From an uncultured Lachnospiraceae bacterium (GTDB taxonomy: Bacteria; Bacillota; Clostridia; Lachnospirales; Lachnospiraceae), in the NCBI GenBank assembly GCA_949051815.1, contig CARQVR010000009.1, forward strand, positions 1 through 64,000: a stretch of DNA of 64,000 nucleotides, given 5' to 3'. Of this stretch, positions 24,712-35,430 are shown piece after piece. The notes beneath the pieces are model-generated. The model did not search any database. It had not been told where the DNA came from and saw only the letters and a list, made by a program, of their open reading frames with translations. Every line of letters begins with the position of its first letter. Within the stretch, counting starts at the first letter, position 1. Both the position numbers and the translations under genes were made by a program.

Positions 24712-26301
24712 TCAGCTATGCACAATCACTGTTCCCTCAATGACGCCCTTCTCGGCCGCATACCTCATGAAACAGGTATTGCGGTCAAGTGTCATCTGCT
24801 CGGCATTGACGCCCACCACCACATTACGATAGATATTGCCGTCCACCTTAATGTAGGAGTCCTTGCCTGCCTCCATGGTCGTTTCCAGCTCTTCCCGCTC
24901 GTGTCCTATCTTATCCAGCTCTACGAAATATTCGTCCTTCAGATGGTTCCACTCGAGAAGACTGGCCTCCGTATGACTGGAGGTATTCGCCCCCCGCATA
25001 CGTTTCTCGCGCAGCGCCTCCGTCATGGTGTCGACCAGCTTGGAAAGCTTTTCCCTGATCTCCGCCTCCTTGCGCCTCGCCTCTAAAAGTCTGTCGAAAG
25101 ATTCCGGCTCATAGCCGCAGTGCAGAACCGTTTTCAGCTCCACATCGTTTCCGGCCGTCATCGCCTCAATGCACCTGAGTGCGTGGGTATAGCCACCGAT
25201 GATGGCGCCCCTCTTTCCTATGGTAACCACCTTATCCTTCGCCGTTACCTTGGCGTTCAGGATTACATTGGCCTGAACCAGACCGCCCGCGTCCACCGTC
25301 GTGTTCTCGATAAATTCTGCAAAGACATTTCCTCTGGCAGATATCTTTCCGCCGCCCTGAATGCCCCTTGTCAGCATCACATCACCACCGGCAAACAGCG
25401 ACGCTGCGCCCGTGGTTCCGTGAACCTCTATATTTCGTCCGGCGCGAATGACAATGCCGCCCTCCACGTTTCCGTTGATAATAATATCCCCGAAAAACTC
25501 GATTTTACCAATGATGGCATCCACATCGCCCATGATCTCATGCACATTCTGGATATCAATCTTGCCGTCCTTGACTTCGATCTTACCGTCACTCTGGGCA
25601 TAGTAAACGCCGTTTTCTCTCGTGATGCCCTTTCCCCGCATAGGCGGCAGGTCTCTTACGGGATCGGCCTTCATCTCTCCGCCCACAACCGTGTAGCCGT
25701 CCACGCCCTGCTGCGCATAGTGGTAAATCGCCACTTTGTCGCCCTTGTGCACGTTCTGCAGCGCGCTCATGCTGGAATAGTCCACCGTGCCATCCGCGTT
25801 CACTTTCGGGCCTGCGTGCTCCTCCGGCGCAAAAAGATATTCGAAATAACCGTCGGTCCCGGGCTTCGTCTCCGCGCCCTTGGCCACCACAATTTCTCTC
25901 TCGTACACCTTTTTCTTCACCATCGCGGAGAGATTGGAGCTGTGATACCCCTTGATCACACCGTTTAACTCCAGATAATTTTCCAAATCACGCTTCGCGT
26001 AAGTCTGTCCCTCTGCTGGAGGTGCAAGATAAAGCCACGCCGTCATCTCGTCCTCTTCTATCCGCAGATACGTTCCTTCTGCCAGCTTCGACTCTGTCGG
26101 AGGTTTTCTGACCTCAACCGCCACAGCGGTTTGTTCAGCAGCTTCGTGCTGTGCCTTGGTTTCCCCTGCCGTCACCGGTTTTCCTGCTGACGCCGGCTGC
26201 TGCGCTGTCTGCTGGACTGCCTGTGGATCCAGTCCCTTCGCTCTGGCCATTGCCGCTTTCAGTTTATTAAGCTGCTCCGATGACAGATTTACCTCGGCCA
26301 C
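24712..26301 (-). CDS. FapA/DUF342 family protein
   Basis: A 529-residue protein. After an Ala/Gln-rich N-terminal region (to about residue 95), a FapA N-terminal domain leads into a right-handed beta-helix (DVDAIIGKIEFFGDIIINGNV, then repeated G-N/D-V turns to about 380). A coiled-coil C-terminal segment follows (about 410-490). FapA-type polymer-like proteins are reported in Firmicutes and Vibrio to affect flagella or cell envelope, but the molecular role is unsettled. Start: the GTG at 26310 overlaps the ribosome site, whereas the GTG at 26301 has AAGGAGG at eight bases, so I take 26301. Confidence 0.82.
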   Translation of the reverse strand: MAEVNLSSEQLNKLKAAMARAKGLDPQAVQQTAQQPASAGKPVTAGETKAQHEAAEQTAVAVEVRKPPTESKLAEGTYLRIEEDEMTAWLYLAPPAEGQTYAKRDLENYLELNGVIKGYHSSNLSAMVKKKVYEREIVVAKGAETKPGTDGYFEYLFAPEEHAGPKVNADGTVDYSSMSALQNVHKGDKVAIYHYAQQGVDGYTVVGGEMKADPVRDLPPMRGKGITRENGVYYAQSDGKIEVKDGKIDIQNVHEIMGDVDAIIGKIEFFGDIIINGNVEGGIVIRAGRNIEVHGTTGAASLFAGGDVMLTRGIQGGGKISARGNVFAEFIENTTVDAGGLVQANVILNAKVTAKDKVVTIGKRGAIIGGYTHALRCIEAMTAGNDVELKTVLHCGYEPESFDRLLEARRKEAEIREKLSKLVDTMTEALREKRMRGANTSSHTEASLLEWNHLKDEYFVELDKIGHEREELETTMEAGKDSYIKVDGNIYRNVVVGVNAEQMTLDRNTCFMRYAAEKGVIEGTVIVHS

Positions 26302-26456
26302 GTGACTCACCTCCTTCCTTTATTGTATGAAACGCACTCCATATAGTCCCAAACTACTATTCTTACTTACCACTTTACACCATATCGGTTTACTTTTCCA
26401 GTGGTTCTTACTAAATTTTTTCAACAATTCGGACAAATCCGTGCCGTCTGAACTGT

Positions 26457-29153
<2,697 letters not shown>

Positions 29154-29171
29154 TTTTTAATCGCCTCCTTC

Positions 29172-29213
29172 AAAAATAAAAACCGAGTAGGGAAGTTTAC
29201 TTCCCCTGCTTGG
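29172..29213 (-). terminator. Terminator-like hairpin just before valS
   Basis: On the minus strand CCAAGCAGGGGAAGT pairs with ACTTCCCTACTCGG (one bulge, G-T pairs) and is followed by TTTTTATTTTT. It sits about 20 bases before the valS ATG. This is an intrinsic terminator in form, yet valS must be read through it. Between it and the hairpin at 29268 there is a further stem, CGCCCGT...ACGGGCG (29219-29260). Confidence 0.6.
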
Positions 29214-29267
29214 CGCGCCGCCCGTGCGCCGCATTTGCGGCATATTCCTCTTTACGGGCGTGTGCAT

Positions 29268-29316
29268 AAAAAATCGTCGCCAGGCAGCGACGATTCAGAG
29301 AATGCTTCGCATTCTC
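29268..29316 (-). repeat. Two-hairpin intergenic repeat, copy c, with terminator form
   Basis: One stem has arms GAGAATGC (29298-29305) and GCATTCTC (29309-29316) around TTC. A second perfect eight-pair stem has arms at 29273-29280 and 29287-29294 and is followed on the minus strand by six T, which is a complete intrinsic terminator. It lies in the valS leader between the T-box terminator and the start codon. It shares the order and core of the repeats at 5632, 35375 and 52327. Confidence 0.7.
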
Positions 29317-29348
29317 CTTGAATGGTTTACACTGTCGCAATTTCTTAT

Positions 29349-29634
29349 AAAATTATAAACGCCCTCTGCCAGTCTCCTGACAAAGGGCGCAAATGCGCGG
29401 TACCACCTTCATTTATCACTCAGCGAAGCCGAAACCCTTCCGGCCTCCGATCCGTTAACGGGGATCAGGCGTGAACGCTTACTGCACCCTGCGGAAAACT
29501 TCCGCAGCCGGTTTCTGCGCCCCGGTTCCAGAGCCACTTCCACAATCCCTCTCCGAAGAAGTCTCTCAGCAATCGGCTCCTCTCTCTGGCGGCGGTCCCT
29601 CATGTACTCTTCTCTGTCATCACCTTTACAATTA
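29349..29634 (-). promoter_or_regulatory. T-box leader controlling valS
   Basis: The minus strand carries the T-box core AAGGTGGTACCGCG (29396-29409). It is followed by an 11-pair terminator (arms 29360-29370 and 29379-29389) and the tail TTTATAATTTT. Upstream is a long stem I region beginning near the predicted transcript start. Uncharged tRNA should pair with the T-box bulge and a specifier codon and let transcription continue. A GTG (Val) triplet within GGAAGTGGCTC, near 29530, is a candidate specifier, but I could not fold stem I to prove it. The valS gene downstream makes tRNA-Val the expected ligand. Confidence 0.9.
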
Positions 29635-29640
29635 TCTAAT

Positions 29641-29669
29641 ACTATAGTCAATGAAAACGCTTTTGTCAA
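29641..29669 (-). promoter_or_regulatory. Promoter of the valS T-box transcript
   Basis: On the minus strand, a perfect -35 TTGACA (29664-29669) and -10 TATAGT (29641-29646) are exactly 17 bases apart. Transcription should start near 29634, at the 5' edge of the T-box leader. Confidence 0.8.
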
Positions 29670-29696
29670 TTCCCAATTCTTTTATAATGTGTGCCC

Positions 29697-31721
29697 TTAT
29701 GACGCTTCCTCTCCCAGGACCTCCAGAAACACCTCCACCAGCTTCGGATCAAACTGGCTGCCCGCGCAGCGGCGAAGCTCCGCCTCCGCGTCCGCACCGC
29801 TCATAGCCTTGTGATACGGCCTGTCATGGACCATCACATCATGGGAATCCACCACCGTGATAATGCGGGAAAGAAGCGGAATCTCATCCCCCGCAAGACC
29901 GCCCGGATAGCCGCCGCCGTCCCATCTCTCGTGGTGGTGCAGGATGTACTCGCCTATGGGCCTCAGCTCCTTGGTAGCGCTCACAATCCGGTATCCCTTC
30001 TCCGTGTGGGTCTTCATAATCTCCCACTCCGCGTCCGTCAGTTTTCCCGGCTTTAGGAGAATCGAGTGGGGAATGGCAATTTTCCCGATATCGTGAAGCA
30101 CCGCCAGAAGCGCCAGCTTACCCAGATCCCCGTCCGTCAGGTTTAACGCCTTTCCGAGCCTGATCGCCATTTCTCTCGTCCGTTCCACGTGTTCTTCCGT
30201 CTCGTAATCGCTCTCCGTCAGCGTCTGTGTCAGGGAATCCAGAAGAGAGCTTGTTCTGGAGGACTGGTTCATCAGCTTCTTCGTGCGCATACTCTCGGAC
30301 GCCTCCCTTATGGCGTCGTCCACACTCTTATTCCGGTCGCGGATCACCGCAATCCCGTACTCGATATCCGTGTCAATTCCGGTATCGTTGGCCTCCCCGT
30401 ACTGCTCTTTGATATTCTCAAAGGCGCGGACCGCGTATTCCTGCTCCATCTGTGTAAGAGCCGCCGCCATATCCCCGTCCGCAAGCCTTGCCAGGACCGT
30501 GCCGGGCGGCAGATTTTCCCGCAGGAGATCCGCCGCCTTCCGCAGCAGCTCGTTTCCCTTTTTCCAGCCGTAGACGTCGTTGACCAGCCCGATGCCGTTG
30601 GCGTTGCACACCACCACCGTCACAGGATACGCGTCCTGCGTCAGCACCTTGTCCATCTCACTGTAGAAGCTGTTTTTGGAATAAAGCTGCGTCAGCATAT
30701 CCCGCTCTGTCTCCTGATTTTTCATAAGAAGAAGGTGTCCGATGTCATGCCCTTTCTCATCCTTTAAACAGCTGAATACGCAGTGATAGCTGCGCGCGCC
30801 CGTGCTGCCTTGATTTTCCCACACAAAGGTCTGATCCGTGTCGACGCTCTGCAAATCACGAAAGGCGCCAATCTGCAGAAAATCCGTCATGCTGATCCGG
30901 TTCACCTGATCTCCCAGCGCAGGAAAAAGGGCCCGCATATCCCGGTTCGTATCCGCCACATATCCCTCATAGTCGAAGAGAATCACCGGCATCCCCATAT
31001 ATTCCATAACCATCTTGCGCGTGGTGTTGAGCATTCCTTTTGAAGAATAGTCAAAGGTATTCCTGTAGACCAGCGGACATACAAACCCATAGACCAGTAC
31101 CGCCGCATCCATAGGCAGCTTCAAAGTCCCCAGCATATAAAAAATGGTGAGCAGCCCGATCACGCACAGAGCCAGAAGGGTATTTACATATCTGGCGCGG
31201 TACATTTTCGGTACACTTACGATCTTGCGGATCAGTATGATAAAAATCATAACCACAAGCAGATACACAAAAGCCAGATGCAGATAAAAGCCGGGCAGCG
31301 ACCTGAACATGTACTTTATGGCATAAATACTGTCCGCCTGATGCTGGTAGCGCAAAATCACTTCATGAAAAACATTGAAAATCAAAACTGCCGCATCCGC
31401 AAAGGTGAGCAGGTAGATCGCACAAACCAGCGCGCGTTTAAACCGCGGATTCCCGATCTTTGATCTGGTAAACTCGATCATGTAATAAACCATGGACAAA
31501 ACAAGAAAATCCAGACACACAAAATAGACGCTGGTCGCAAGCGACGCACTAAAATACGTGTGAACCCGGATCCTTGCCATGTAGGTGAGATTCACCGCGC
31601 AGGCAGCCATAAACATGTTGCCCGTAACAAATGCCAGATGCGTTTTTCTTTTATAGGTGATGATGGCATAGACAAACGCACAAAACGCCGCAAGACCACA
31701 AAGTGCATAGCTCAAAGTCAT
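29697..31721 (-). CDS. Membrane HD-GYP phosphodiesterase with degenerate GGDEF
   Basis: A protein of about 674 residues. The first 240 residues form seven or eight membrane helices (7TM histidine-kinase-N-like). A PAS-like region follows. A GGDEF domain comes next, whose active motif is ADGDM (LARLADGDMAAAL), so it should not make c-di-GMP. The C-terminal HD-GYP domain has LAVLHDIGKIAIPHSILLKPG, THTEKGYRI and HHHERWDGGGYPGGLAGDEI, with the HD and GYP motifs intact. It should degrade c-di-GMP in response to a membrane or external signal. The start is uncertain: 31721 begins right at the first helix, and in-frame starts also lie at 31766 and 31799. It is divergent from the diguanylate cyclase at 31921. 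Confidence 0.85.
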   Translation of the reverse strand: MTLSYALCGLAAFCAFVYAIITYKRKTHLAFVTGNMFMAACAVNLTYMARIRVHTYFSASLATSVYFVCLDFLVLSMVYYMIEFTRSKIGNPRFKRALVCAIYLLTFADAAVLIFNVFHEVILRYQHQADSIYAIKYMFRSLPGFYLHLAFVYLLVVMIFIILIRKIVSVPKMYRARYVNTLLALCVIGLLTIFYMLGTLKLPMDAAVLVYGFVCPLVYRNTFDYSSKGMLNTTRKMVMEYMGMPVILFDYEGYVADTNRDMRALFPALGDQVNRISMTDFLQIGAFRDLQSVDTDQTFVWENQGSTGARSYHCVFSCLKDEKGHDIGHLLLMKNQETERDMLTQLYSKNSFYSEMDKVLTQDAYPVTVVVCNANGIGLVNDVYGWKKGNELLRKAADLLRENLPPGTVLARLADGDMAAALTQMEQEYAVRAFENIKEQYGEANDTGIDTDIEYGIAVIRDRNKSVDDAIREASESMRTKKLMNQSSRTSSLLDSLTQTLTESDYETEEHVERTREMAIRLGKALNLTDGDLGKLALLAVLHDIGKIAIPHSILLKPGKLTDAEWEIMKTHTEKGYRIVSATKELRPIGEYILHHHERWDGGGYPGGLAGDEIPLLSRIITVVDSHDVMVHDRPYHKAMSGADAEAELRRCAGSQFDPKLVEVFLEVLGEEAS

Positions 31722-31846
31722 AAAAGTAACCCCGTTAATGTCATACTGTTTTTTATTGTACCACATTCCCATTCGCTTTTTTCTTGTAATTAACGACAAA
31801 TTTCGCGCATCGGTTTTGGCTAATTTATCCTTATCGCAAGGAAAAA

Positions 31847-31875
31847 TTGCAAAACGCGCTCCCTTCCTTTACAAT
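31847..31875 (+). promoter_or_regulatory. Promoter of the LacI-GGDEF gene
   Basis: TTGCAA (31847-31852) and TACAAT (31870-31875) have 17-base spacing and lie about 45 bases before the start codon. It is in the spacer between two divergent c-di-GMP genes. Confidence 0.7.
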
Positions 31876-31920
31876 AAAGAAAGAAAAAAACGTTATTTGT
31901 CGGAAGGAGGCATTCTCTTC

Positions 31921-33825
31921 ATGTATCATGCCAAAAAGATAGGCGTATTTATCTCCCATATATTCGGCGCATACCAGCAGGGCGTCTGTCAGGGCATCAT
32001 CGACCGTGCCGTGGAATACGGATATACCGCGGAAATCTTTACCTCCCTTGACGGAGAAATTCCCGGTTCCTACGCGCTCGGCGAGGAAAGTATTCTGCAT
32101 ATTCCGAATTACGACAGCTTCGACGGCATCATCTTTGCCTCCGACACCTATATCTCGCAGGAGCTTCGGCAAAAAATCCTGACGCGGTTAAAGACCCTCT
32201 CCTGCCCGATCGTGGAAATCACCGCAAAAGAAACCCCTTTTCCTGCGATATCTCTGGAAAACAACTCTATGACCGGCGATCTGACCGCGCATTTTCTGAC
32301 CGCGCACCGCGCCGCCCGCGTATGCTATCTGGGCTGCTCTTCGGAAGCCTATATCTCGGACATAAGGGAATCCTACTACCGGAATGCCTTGGAAAAGCAT
32401 GGGAAAACGCCTGCCGGAAACGATATCTGCCACTGTGGCTACGAGAGCGGGGCTGTGGCTTCGGCACTGGACTTTTTCTGCCGGACGGGAACGCCCGACG
32501 CCGTAGTCTGCTACAATGACAGGCTTGCCCTCATGTTCCTCTCTGCCGCGCTCGCCGCCGGATACCGCGTGCCGGAAGACATCGCCATAACCGGATGCGA
32601 CGATACGCCGGAGGGACAAAACGCCTCCCCCATGCTCACCACCGTCTCTTTTCCGGTATATGAGCTGGGCGCCCGCGCCATTGAAAATCTGCTGGCCCTG
32701 ATCCGTAGAGAAACCCCTGCCGCCGGCTGTCCGTCCGCGGAGCTGCTCCTTAGAAACTCCTGCGGCTGCACCCACTCCGCGAACGCCAACGCCGTCTTCT
32801 TTACGCAGGCGCTTACCTCCCGTATCGCCTCGCTTGAAAGTTCCATCCTCAGCTCTATGTACATGTCGTCCTCCCTGCAGCATGTGACGGACCTCGATGC
32901 GGGTATGGAGCTGCTCACGGAATTTTTGCCGCAGTTAGAACACTGCCTTGCGTTCTATCTGTGCCTGTACGCCGACTGGGACTCTGTGTCCAGCCACATT
33001 CTCGAGCTCACGAACCGGGAAGAAACCGCCTCGGACACCGATACCATCCTTCTGAAGTTTGCCTATAAGAACGGAAAACGGCTGCCGGAATGCAGCTTCT
33101 TAAAAAAGAACCTGCTGCCGGACTTTCTCTACGACGATTCCGACTGTGCGTATATTTATGTCCCGCTGTATTTTGAGGACAAGCGATTCGGTTATATCGC
33201 CCTCGCCTATGAGGACAACCGGATCGACTACCAGTTCCGTCTCGTACAGTGGCAGATGAACATCAACCAGATGCTGCAAAGCATCTGCGAAGCCAGGCGC
33301 ACCGGAATGCTTGTCAGCCGTCTGGAAGATATCTATATGAAAGACGCGCTGACCGGACTTTACAACAAGCACGGCTATGACCGTCTGGAAGGGCCGCTCT
33401 TAAACCGCGCTCTCTCGGAAGGTCTTCCGCTCACCGCCTTTTTGATCGACATGGACGGGCTCAAAAGCATCAACGACACCTACGGCCACAGCGAAGGCGA
33501 TTTTGCCATTCAGGTATTGGGACAGGCCATCGAAAGCACGGCCGCCGAAGGGGATCTCTGCGCCCGTTTTTCGGGGGACGAATTTTATATGCTCACTGCC
33601 GGTCTCTCCGAAAAGGAGGCGAAACAGCGCGCACAGTCCATTGCCGCCTTTCTCGACAACTACAATAAATTAAGCAGCAAATCCTATGCCATTTCCTGTA
33701 GTTGCGGTTACGCCTGCGCGACCCCGGCTCCCGGTTTTACGCCGGAGCACATAGAGGAGCTGTTTTCCCTTGCCGACAGGCAGATGTACCGCGAGAAAGA
33801 AAAGCATCAAGCCGCCCGCCGCTAA
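31921..33825 (+). CDS. LacI-type sugar-sensor domain fused to active GGDEF
   Basis: A 634-residue cytosolic protein. Residues about 4-285 form a periplasmic-binding-protein-like sensor of the LacI effector type (IGVFISHIFGAYQQGVCQGI, then VPEDIAITGCDDTPEGQNAS), without a DNA-binding domain. A middle region (about 290-465) is GAF-like. The C-terminal GGDEF domain starts at DALTGLYNKHGYDRLEG and carries SGDEF in the catalytic loop (ARFSGDEFYML), so cyclase activity is expected. It has no signal peptide, so any ligand would be cytosolic. AAGGAGG lies 12 bases upstream of the ATG. It ends eight bases before the convergent regulator gene of the glucan locus. Confidence 0.87.
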   Translation: MYHAKKIGVFISHIFGAYQQGVCQGIIDRAVEYGYTAEIFTSLDGEIPGSYALGEESILHIPNYDSFDGIIFASDTYISQELRQKILTRLKTLSCPIVEITAKETPFPAISLENNSMTGDLTAHFLTAHRAARVCYLGCSSEAYISDIRESYYRNALEKHGKTPAGNDICHCGYESGAVASALDFFCRTGTPDAVVCYNDRLALMFLSAALAAGYRVPEDIAITGCDDTPEGQNASPMLTTVSFPVYELGARAIENLLALIRRETPAAGCPSAELLLRNSCGCTHSANANAVFFTQALTSRIASLESSILSSMYMSSSLQHVTDLDAGMELLTEFLPQLEHCLAFYLCLYADWDSVSSHILELTNREETASDTDTILLKFAYKNGKRLPECSFLKKNLLPDFLYDDSDCAYIYVPLYFEDKRFGYIALAYEDNRIDYQFRLVQWQMNINQMLQSICEARRTGMLVSRLEDIYMKDALTGLYNKHGYDRLEGPLLNRALSEGLPLTAFLIDMDGLKSINDTYGHSEGDFAIQVLGQAIESTAAEGDLCARFSGDEFYMLTAGLSEKEAKQRAQSIAAFLDNYNKLSSKSYAISCSCGYACATPAPGFTPEHIEELFSLADRQMYREKEKHQAARR

Positions 33826-33832
33826 ACTTATG

Positions 33833-35332
33833 TCAGTCGGTTTTACCCCCCCCCCTGGAAAATTCTGCATTTTGCACATTTTTCCGGTATTCGCTGGGGG
33901 ACACCCCGCAGGAGGCTTTAAATATTTTCATAAAATGTTTTTCGTTTTCGTACCCGATTTTTGCGCTGATATCAATGATCCGCAGATCCGTCTCCTCCAG
34001 CAGACGTTTCGCCTCCTCCATACGGATTCCTTTCAGATAGTTGACGAAATTGCTGCCCGTGTACTCTTTAAAGAGATAGGAAAACAGGGAATAATTCATG
34101 GAGATATGGTTGGAAACCACCGCCATATTCAGATCCTTGTCATAATTCGCCTGTATATAGGAAATCGCCTGCTTGATCTTCTGCTGGTTTTTATTGCTGT
34201 CAAAACGGCTGTTGATCTGCTCATGCAGCTTAAGCAGCCACTCCATGAACTCCGCCTGCCAGACGGCCAGTGCCGGATAGGAATAATACGCTTTCAGCCG
34301 CTTCACATGCTCCTGATCCTCCTCCCAGACATTCCGGTACGTCTTTTGCGCTTCCTTAAAAAAGTCGTCCATACCGTTCACGAAATCGGCGGGCTTGATC
34401 CACTCGTTCCTGACCGCATGAAACAGACCGTTCCACGCTTTCACCAGCTCCTCCGTTTTATCCGTGCCGATCAGCTGTACTCTCTGCAGCTTCATTTCCG
34501 CTCCGGTCAGCCGCCTGCCCTGCTCCGCAAAATCCGCCGGCACATGCTTTTCGGGTTCTTTTGCGTACACCGGCATCCGGCCCACGCAAAAAGCCCGGCG
34601 TCTCGCCTCCACCGCCTCCCTGTATGCCGTCCTGAGCTCCCGGATGCCGCTGTGCAGAAGGCTCACGCCCGCATACTCCCGCGCCAGCTCATTTTTTAAC
34701 AAAAGCGGCGTATTCTTCTCCGTCACAAGATACACGTCGTCGCCCTCTATATTGTGCAGATAAATATAGGGCAGTTCCTGCATTGTTTCGACGTCCTTGG
34801 GATTTAGCACGCACACCTGGTACGCGTGCAGGTCAAACTCGCTCTCGTATTCCGTCTGCATGGTATGAATCTCTTCCTCCGTGATCCGCTCGTTTAACAT
34901 CAGATATTTCAACTGCTGGCGTCCAAGGCGCTTGTTTGCCCGGCTGCTCTCCCGGTTCTCGGATATCTCCTGCTCCAGTTTTCTCAAAATATCCCACAGC
35001 TTCTCCCGCTCCACCGGCTTTAAGAGATATTCCCTTGCGCCCATGCGAAGCATTTCGACCGCATAGGAAAAATCCGCATACCCGCTGACGGCCACGATCA
35101 GGGGTTTCTCCTCCATCTCCTGAACGCTCTGCACCAGCTCCAGGCCGGTCATTTTAGGCATACGGATATCCGTGAACATCACGTCCACCTTCTGGCTGCG
35201 CAGGATGTCAAGCGCCATCTCCCCGTTGCCGCATTCCATAATCACCTCCACGGGAACGCCGCTTCGCTGGATCATGGCCCGTATACCCTGCCGTATCATT
35301 TTTTCATCTTCCACGATCAGTACCGTTTTCAT
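33833..35332 (-). CDS. YesN-type response regulator with AraC DNA-binding domain
   Basis: A 499-residue regulator. The receiver domain is at about residues 1-120 (VLIVEDEKMIRQGI; phosphoacceptor Asp in VDVMFTDIRMPKMTG; Lys in YLLKPVEREKL). A long helical middle region follows, then a C-terminal AraC domain (INYSLFSYLFKEYTGSNFVNYLKGIRMEEAKRLLEE and IGYENEKHFMKIFKASCGVSPSEYRK). Start 35332 follows GGAGG. It should activate the sugar genes upstream. The final residues RGGGKTD are encoded by a run of ten G (33846-33855, as C on the plus strand), prone to slippage. It pairs with the kinase upstream. Confidence 0.93.
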   Translation of the reverse strand: MKTVLIVEDEKMIRQGIRAMIQRSGVPVEVIMECGNGEMALDILRSQKVDVMFTDIRMPKMTGLELVQSVQEMEEKPLIVAVSGYADFSYAVEMLRMGAREYLLKPVEREKLWDILRKLEQEISENRESSRANKRLGRQQLKYLMLNERITEEEIHTMQTEYESEFDLHAYQVCVLNPKDVETMQELPYIYLHNIEGDDVYLVTEKNTPLLLKNELAREYAGVSLLHSGIRELRTAYREAVEARRRAFCVGRMPVYAKEPEKHVPADFAEQGRRLTGAEMKLQRVQLIGTDKTEELVKAWNGLFHAVRNEWIKPADFVNGMDDFFKEAQKTYRNVWEEDQEHVKRLKAYYSYPALAVWQAEFMEWLLKLHEQINSRFDSNKNQQKIKQAISYIQANYDKDLNMAVVSNHISMNYSLFSYLFKEYTGSNFVNYLKGIRMEEAKRLLEETDLRIIDISAKIGYENEKHFMKIFKASCGVSPSEYRKNVQNAEFSRGGGKTD

Positions 35333-35374
35333 GGCTACCTCCATGTCGGAGCATCTTTTCGCGACGACACGCGG

Positions 35375-35430
35375 GCAAAATCTTAAATTTTGCTCTGCGA
35401 TTCCGGGTTTGTGGCTCCGTCACAAACCCG
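35375..35430 (-). repeat. Two-hairpin intergenic repeat, copy d
   Basis: GCAAAAT-CTTAA-ATTTTGC (35375-35393) and a perfect ten-pair stem CGGGTTTGTG...CACAAACCCG (35404-35430) are separated by TCTGCGATTC. The layout matches copy e at 52327 almost base for base, with paired substitutions in both stems. It overlaps the last codons of the kinase gene, giving the odd tail CDGATNPESQSKI, and lies 43 bases before the response-regulator start. Confidence 0.75.

Noticed and set aside
29219..29260. A second T-box in the valS leader
   Set aside because: A stem with CCGCAAATGCGG resembles the region after the T-box core, but the GGTGGTACC core itself is absent.
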